Shown here: positions 35,571 to 39,211 of the stretch, in pieces | How positions within the stretch are numbered: position 1 is the first letter of the stretch | Layout of the letters: every line of letters begins with the position of its first letter | Source of the DNA: Clostridia bacterium | GTDB taxonomy: Bacteria; Bacillota; Clostridia; Peptostreptococcales; Anaerovoracaceae | Direction of reading: 5' to 3' | Assembly (NCBI GenBank): GCA_900754805.1 | Contig: CAAEEE010000262.1 | Coordinates: forward strand, 1 to 39,211 | Length of the DNA stretch: 39,211 nt | Program-made: the position numbers and the translations under genes | The notes under the pieces: model-generated | Told to the model about the DNA's origin: nothing | The model's database searches: none | The model's input: the letters and a program-made list of their open reading frames with translations, nothing else

Positions 35571-36905
35571 ATGTTCAAAAGAAAGGCATATTTGCAACTT
35601 TTAGAATGGAAAAATGAATGGAATGGAAAGTACGCTTGCTTACTTGAAGGAGCAAGGCGAGTAGGCAAGACAACGATTGCCGAGGAATTTGCACGAAATG
35701 AGTATGATTCACATATCCTGATCGATTTTTCAAATGCAAGCGATGAAATGCTCGATATTTTCAAGGATATTTCAAAACTTGATCGTTTCTTTTTGCGGTT
35801 GCAGATGGAAACAGGGGTGGAATTATATGAAAGGAAATCGGTAATTATCTTTGATGAAATTCAACTGTTTCCAAAGGCGCGGCAGGCCATAAAGCACCTT
35901 GTAAAAGACGGACGATATGATTATATAGAAACAGGTTCTTTGATATCCATAAAGAAGAATGTAAAGAATATCTTGATACCATCAGAAGAACATAAAATTC
36001 ACGTATTTCCGATGGATTATGAAGAATTCCTATGGGCGATAGGCGGAAATCCGGATGTATTAAATATGGCATATAAAAGCGATATGGAACTCGGTAATGT
36101 AGCAAACCGCAATGCAATGAAAGACTTTCGTACTTATATGGCAGTGGGAGGAATGCCACAGGCTGTCGAGCGCTATATTGATACAAATAATTTCGAAGCT
36201 GTGGACAAAGTGAAGAGAGAAATTCTTGAATTATATTACGATGATTTGAAGAAAATTGATGGCTCCGGCAGAATAACCGATATGTATAAGTCTGTTCCAT
36301 GCCAACTTGCATCTAAGAAAAAACATTATGCCATAACAACCGCAATAGGCAAACAAAAAACAAGGAAGGACGAAGAAAGACTTTTTGAGCTAATCGAATC
36401 GGGACTGGTTTTGCCATGCTATAATGTGTTAAACCCGGCACTTTCCCTTTCCCAAACCAAAGATATGAATTGTTTTAAGTTGTATTTGTCAGATATAGGA
36501 CTTTTCACGACAATGCTGTTTAACGATACTCAGAACGGAATTGCAGATATTTATAGAAAGCTGCTAAGTGATGCGCTATCTGCTGACTTGGGATATTTGT
36601 ATGAAAATGTAGTAGCTCAATTAATTAAAGCCTCGGGGAGAGATTTGTATTACCACACATGGAAAAAAGAAGGAAGTACACATTCCTTTGAAGTGGATTT
36701 TATAGTAACATCGAAAAATAAAGTTATTCCCATGGAAGTAAAATCTTCTGCAGTAAAAAACCACAAATCAATAGATGCTTTTGAGAAAAAATATTCAAAG
36801 TATGTGGGAGAACGATATCTGTTATCTCAAAAGGATGTTGGAAAAGTAGGAACACTAAAATTAAAACCTGTATATATGATAGGTTTCCTGCTAAAAGACT
36901 TATAA
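35571..36905 (+). CDS. AAA_14 / DUF4143 ATP-binding protein 2
   Basis: This 444-residue P-loop ATPase has Walker A EGARRVGKTT near residue 27, Walker B VIIFDEIQLFP, and IETGSLISI as a sensor-like strand. The C-terminal DUF4143 part ends in HSFEVDFIVTSKNKVIPMEVKSS, where Asp and E-V-K resemble a PD-(D/E)xK nuclease core. A GGGGGAG ribosome site precedes the ATG. It belongs to the same family as the ATPase at 27858-29135 but is a distant paralogue. It converges on the Xre gene with only three bases between stops and no terminator. Role unknown; defence, toxin-like or mobile-element function has been suggested for such genes, but the sequence does not show which. Confidence 0.82.
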   Translation: MFKRKAYLQLLEWKNEWNGKYACLLEGARRVGKTTIAEEFARNEYDSHILIDFSNASDEMLDIFKDISKLDRFFLRLQMETGVELYERKSVIIFDEIQLFPKARQAIKHLVKDGRYDYIETGSLISIKKNVKNILIPSEEHKIHVFPMDYEEFLWAIGGNPDVLNMAYKSDMELGNVANRNAMKDFRTYMAVGGMPQAVERYIDTNNFEAVDKVKREILELYYDDLKKIDGSGRITDMYKSVPCQLASKKKHYAITTAIGKQKTRKDEERLFELIESGLVLPCYNVLNPALSLSQTKDMNCFKLYLSDIGLFTTMLFNDTQNGIADIYRKLLSDALSADLGYLYENVVAQLIKASGRDLYYHTWKKEGSTHSFEVDFIVTSKNKVIPMEVKSSAVKNHKSIDAFEKKYSKYVGERYLLSQKDVGKVGTLKLKPVYMIGFLLKDL

Positions 36906-36908
36906 AAA

Positions 36909-37334
36909 TTATTCCAGCAACACCTCCCCATGTTCGTATAGCCTGCAATTAAGCTGCATGAGGGTTTCCCCATGGGAAATCGAAAAAAGAATAATGCTAT
37001 CCCGCTGATTCCGCACATAAAGAGGCGCAAATCCGCCATGAATGAGCAGCTCACGTGTTTCATCAAGGGTAGCACGCATCGCAAAGCATAGGCACAAAAG
37101 CTTGTCTCTGGAAGGTCTGCGGGCGCCTGAAATAATCTGATAAGCATAAACCTCATTAAGATTGCAGGCTTTGACGACATCGGCTCTGGTGAGCCCTTTG
37201 CTTTCAATGAAAGCCTGAATCTGCTGTGCGAGAGAGGTTGTAGCGAGTTCCATTTTGTTCACATTCAAAAAATCTTCCAGCGTTTCACATCGCTTCAACT
37301 CGTTTTCAAGATTTGTGGTAGTTTTCTTTGGCAT
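36909..37334 (-). CDS. Xre-like helix-turn-helix regulator
   Basis: This 141-residue protein has a lambda-repressor-type DNA-binding domain at about 30-85 (LAQQIQAFIESKGLTRADVVKACNLNEVYAYQIISGARRPSRDKLL), followed by a 55-residue C-terminal tail without a recognised domain. The ATG at 37334 follows AGGAG by six bases; the in-frame start at 37406 lies in the operator region. Two palindromic sites lie immediately upstream of the gene, so it is probably autoregulated. Related small Xre proteins are often encoded near clostridial Ser/Thr kinases, though here the kinase is 5 kb away. Target genes unknown. Confidence 0.78.
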   Translation of the reverse strand: MPKKTTTNLENELKRCETLEDFLNVNKMELATTSLAQQIQAFIESKGLTRADVVKACNLNEVYAYQIISGARRPSRDKLLCLCFAMRATLDETRELLIHGGFAPLYVRNQRDSIILFSISHGETLMQLNCRLYEHGEVLLE

Positions 37335-37371
37335 TGCGTACTCCTCGTAATGAATAGCGTATGATAGACAG

Positions 37372-37413
37372 TTTAGCACAAAGCTAAATAAAAGTGTTAT
37401 GCACAATGCTAAA
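37372..37413. promoter_or_regulatory. Pair of palindromic operators upstream of the Xre gene
   Basis: TTTAGC-ACAAA-GCTAAA (37372-37388) is a perfect 6-5-6 dyad. TTATGCACAATGCTAAA (37397-37413) is a second, imperfect copy. Their centres are 25 bp apart. A minus-strand extended -10 (TGCTAAACT) overlaps the first site, consistent with autorepression. Confidence 0.65.
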
Positions 37414-37433
37414 TAAGTGGAAAAACTCTCAAA

Positions 37434-37712
37434 CTATAATCTTTCGAAGCCGCCGGACACGTCATGTTTCACCCGGTCAGCCTCCTCGGCAGCCTTCGCA
37501 TCGTTCCAGTGGTCCATCGTACCTACCAGATAGCCGGTAATTCTCCGTATTCTTTCAAACGAAGCCGGTTCAAACTCATAATTTAAATCGGCATAATCGC
37601 CGTCAATTGCGACATCCAGCTTTTTCAGCTTTCTGTTATATTTCTTTTCAAGATAGTCCACATAGGCTTTTCCTTCCATTAGGGATACATTTCCGGTTAC
37701 TGCGACACCCAT
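37434..37712 (-). CDS. Small protein resembling the C-terminal part of anaerobic ribonucleotide reductase (NrdD)
   Basis: This 92-residue protein contains ERIRRITGYLVGTMDHWNDAKAAEEADRVKHD, which resembles the RVTGYL...WN..K..E...R segment near the C-terminus of NrdD. It has no CxxC zinc site and no radical glycine, so it is not a reductase. The ATG at 37712 follows AGAGGTG by six bases; a GTG at 37721 overlaps that site. Short NrdD-like proteins of this type are common in Clostridia; their function is unknown. It has its own promoter upstream. Confidence 0.6.
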   Translation of the reverse strand: MGVAVTGNVSLMEGKAYVDYLEKKYNRKLKKLDVAIDGDYADLNYEFEPASFERIRRITGYLVGTMDHWNDAKAAEEADRVKHDVSGGFERL

Positions 37713-37739
37713 TTTCCGCACCTCTCTTTCGTAAAACTG

Positions 37740-37755
37740 AATCTATATTTAGATT
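37740..37755. repeat. Inverted repeat in the leader of the NrdD-like gene
   Basis: AATCTA-TATT-TAGATT is a perfect 6-bp dyad between the promoter and the start codon; it could be an operator or a leader hairpin. Confidence 0.4.
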
Positions 37756-37774
37756 ATTATCGTTATATATATGT

Positions 37775-37803
37775 ATTATACACCTATATATAGTGGAGTT
37801 AAA
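37775..37803 (-). promoter_or_regulatory. Promoter of the NrdD-like gene
   Basis: On the minus strand, -35 TTTAAC (37803-37798) and -10 TATAAT (37780-37775) are 17 bases apart. Confidence 0.55.
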
Positions 37804-37825
37804 CAAAATTTTTAAAATATGCGTA

Positions 37826-38464
37826 TCAGACAATAAAATCACGAATCAGAATGAGCAAAAGATTATTGTCGTAAATATCCTTTGCGAAATAAGATCCTTC
37901 AAACCATTGCGGCAGCGTTTCACTCCAGGAAGGAACGACGATTCCGACCAGCGGAAGCAGGAGTGCCAGAAAAAGCAGTATGTTAAAAATTGCGATAATG
38001 ATTCCGAACAGAAGCCCTAAAAGCCTGTCCGAGAAACCGATGAAACCGCCGCGCTCCTTATGCGAAAAAAGCTTTTCGGCAGCAGAGGCGAGAAGTCGAA
38101 CCCCCACCAGAATCAGGAAGAAGGAGAGAATCGTAAGAAACAGCGCGGCAAGCCTGCCTGCACCTTCATTGATGAGCAGATTCGAAATATTGTTTTCCCC
38201 CGAAGAGAAAAGCTCAGGGAGGGCCTTGTAAATATCGGAGTTCTCCCAGCGGACGGAAAGCTGCTGCGAGATTTTTTCCACAGCGAATGCATGAACAGCA
38301 GGGACTTTCAAAAGCATGGCGGCAAGGTCATCGCAGAAAAACCATGCGAGTACGACTGCGGCAATTCCTTTAAAAAATCCGACAAGCGCCGCCGCGAAAC
38401 CTTTGCGCAGGGAAAAGAAGATTGATAGAGCGAAAACTGCCAGAACCAAAATATCCATTATCAT
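37826..38464 (-). CDS. CvpA-family membrane protein
   Basis: This 212-residue protein has about four hydrophobic segments and the CvpA-type start ILVLAVFALSIFFSLRKGF. A soluble loop (about 60-100) separates the first helices from the last. CvpA proteins are linked to colicin V production in enterobacteria and to envelope functions generally; the molecular role is not settled. The ATG at 38464 follows AGGGGTG by six bases; a GTG at 38473 overlaps that site. It is divergent from the unknown gene at 38528. Confidence 0.75.
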   Translation of the reverse strand: MIMDILVLAVFALSIFFSLRKGFAAALVGFFKGIAAVVLAWFFCDDLAAMLLKVPAVHAFAVEKISQQLSVRWENSDIYKALPELFSSGENNISNLLINEGAGRLAALFLTILSFFLILVGVRLLASAAEKLFSHKERGGFIGFSDRLLGLLFGIIIAIFNILLFLALLLPLVGIVVPSWSETLPQWFEGSYFAKDIYDNNLLLILIRDFIV

Positions 38465-38511
38465 ACGAAGCACCCCTGATTACATATTATACTATGTATA
38501 TTTTACTAAAA
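38465..38511. promoter_or_regulatory. Short divergent promoter region
   Basis: Overlapping -10-like elements face both ways: TATAAT on the minus strand (38491-38486) and TATACT on the plus strand (38488-38493). Clear -35 elements were not found. Confidence 0.35.
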
Positions 38512-38527
38512 AAGGAGGCGGAAGGCA

Positions 38528-39016
38528 ATGGGAAATCAGTACGGACCATATGTAATGTATTTTTTGAGCAGGCTTATACAAAAGCAAAGGGAGGCGGCAG
38601 ACATAAATGAGGCGGACGCGACCGGCAGTGCAAAACTGCAAGAACAGATCGGCAAGGAAAGCGAGACAGAGGAAAGGCTTTTCGCCCGCGACGAAACGCA
38701 TAGCCACTGGCATAAGGAAACAAAAATAGAACTGCTTGAAAGCTTTTGCCCGGAGGGGGCGGGGCTGGCGAAAAAATACGGTCATTTTATTATAGGACAA
38801 TCGGCAGATGGAAACTTCATCGGAATACCGGGACGCTTTTTAAAGGAAGAACAGCCGGCAGAAGGCAAAACCGGATTCACGCTCTGGCAGCCGATACGGG
38901 GTGGGGAGGCGTTTTATGAAGACCTTGAGGAGCTTGAGGACGAGCGTGCGGACTTCCTCTACGGCTACTGGATTGCGGCTTTGAATGAAAAAACGCTGAA
39001 AATTTCAGAAGTTTAA
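38528..39016 (+). CDS. Conserved-looking protein of unknown function
   Basis: This 162-residue soluble protein is not assigned to a known function. The N-terminal 60 residues are polar and charged. The C-terminal 100 residues look like a folded domain with YGHFIIGQSADGNFIGIPGRF and a Gly-rich TGFTLWQPIRGGEAFYEDL, ending in FLYGYWIAAL. I have an impression of similar domains in other clostridial proteins but cannot name the family. There is no signal peptide and no Cys cluster. AGGAGG lies nine bases before the ATG. It is divergent from cvpA and precedes tadA. Confidence 0.7.
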   Translation: MGNQYGPYVMYFLSRLIQKQREAADINEADATGSAKLQEQIGKESETEERLFARDETHSHWHKETKIELLESFCPEGAGLAKKYGHFIIGQSADGNFIGIPGRFLKEEQPAEGKTGFTLWQPIRGGEAFYEDLEELEDERADFLYGYWIAALNEKTLKISEV

Positions 39017-39059
39017 CGAAAAACTTGGCGTTTTGTACAGAATTGTATGCAAAATACAG

Positions 39060-39088
39060 TTGAATAATGCCCTAAAATATGATATGAT
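39060..39088 (+). promoter_or_regulatory. Promoter of tadA
   Basis: -35 TTGAAT (39060-39065) and -10 TATGAT (39083-39088) are 17 bases apart. The predicted transcription start (about 39095) lies within a few bases of the ATG at 39099, implying a nearly leaderless mRNA, or the gene starts elsewhere. Confidence 0.6.
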
Positions 39089-39098
39089 TCTAAAATAT

Positions 39099-39211
39099 AT
39101 GGAAAAGTTTATGTTAGAGGCTTTGAAAGAAGCGGAAAAGGCTCGCGACAAGGGTGAAATCCCAATCGGAGCGGTTATTGAAAAAGACGGCGTAATCATC
39201 GGCAGAGGACA
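39099..39211 (+). CDS. tadA: tRNA-specific adenosine deaminase, N-terminal part (cut by window end)
   Basis: The visible 37 codons (MEKFMLEALKEAEKA, then GEIPIGAVIEKDG) match the N-terminus of TadA, which deaminates A34 to inosine in tRNA-Arg. The zinc-binding HAE and PCxxC motifs lie beyond the window, so the assignment rests on the N-terminus alone; a related cytidine/guanine deaminase is the main alternative. The start is uncertain: ATG 39099 fits the family, an in-frame ATG at 39084 overlaps the -10 element, and no ribosome-binding site precedes either. Confidence 0.75.
   Translation, partial: MEKFMLEALKEAEKARDKGEIPIGAVIEKDGVIIGRG

Overview
The window looks like the chromosome of a strictly anaerobic, amino-acid-fermenting Firmicute of the class Clostridia, possibly Eubacteriales family XIII/Anaerovoracaceae; that taxonomic guess is inference. 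The evidence is glycyl-radical enzymes, 2-amino-4-ketopentanoate thiolase, pyruvate:ferredoxin oxidoreductase with Nfn-type transhydrogenase, strong AGGAGG ribosome sites and clostridial regulators. No rRNA, tRNA, CRISPR array, prophage or insertion sequence was seen. Both window ends cut a gene.

Region 1 (1-15.8 kb) is a catabolic island for hydroxyproline-like compounds. It holds two proline-racemase-family genes (one cut by the left edge), three full-length glycyl-radical enzyme (GRE) paralogues of the GCIEP (eliminase) type, one radical-SAM activase, ortA-ortB, a sigma-54 enhancer-binding regulator, a short-chain dehydrogenase and an EamA-type transporter. The gene set fits the pathway described for the GRE trans-4-hydroxy-D-proline C-N lyase (HplG): cis-4-hydroxy-L-proline is epimerised to trans-4-hydroxy-D-proline, ring-opened to 2-amino-4-ketopentanoate, and cleaved by OrtAB to acetyl-CoA and D-alanine. 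Three sigma-54 promoters with correct GG-N10-GC geometry were found: two diverge from the 356-671 gap and one precedes the activase. A shared dyad lies 79-80 bp upstream of the two plus-strand promoters. The three-GRE, two-racemase layout exceeds what that pathway needs, so new substrates are likely.

Region 2 (15.8-19.3 kb) has a degenerate amidohydrolase-family protein, a CofE-like (F420 gamma-glutamyl ligase family) protein and a Cys-rich DUF2284 protein.

Region 3 (19.4-27.8 kb, minus strand) is an energy-metabolism operon: a tandemly duplicated RnfB-like polyferredoxin, PFOR, NfnA and NfnB, behind a sigma-70-type promoter with a Rex-like operator. Alanine racemase lies upstream as a separate unit. 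Together these could take D-alanine from OrtAB via L-alanine and pyruvate to acetyl-CoA, reduced ferredoxin and NADPH (inference).

Region 4 (27.8-39.2 kb) is accessory. It contains two AAA_14/DUF4143 ATPases, each behind a promoter built into an array of direct repeats; a sodium:neurotransmitter-symporter-family transporter followed by a membrane Ser/Thr kinase-like protein; a large secreted surface protein; an Xre regulator with a pair of palindromic operators; a small NrdD-like protein; CvpA; an unknown conserved-looking protein; and the start of tadA.
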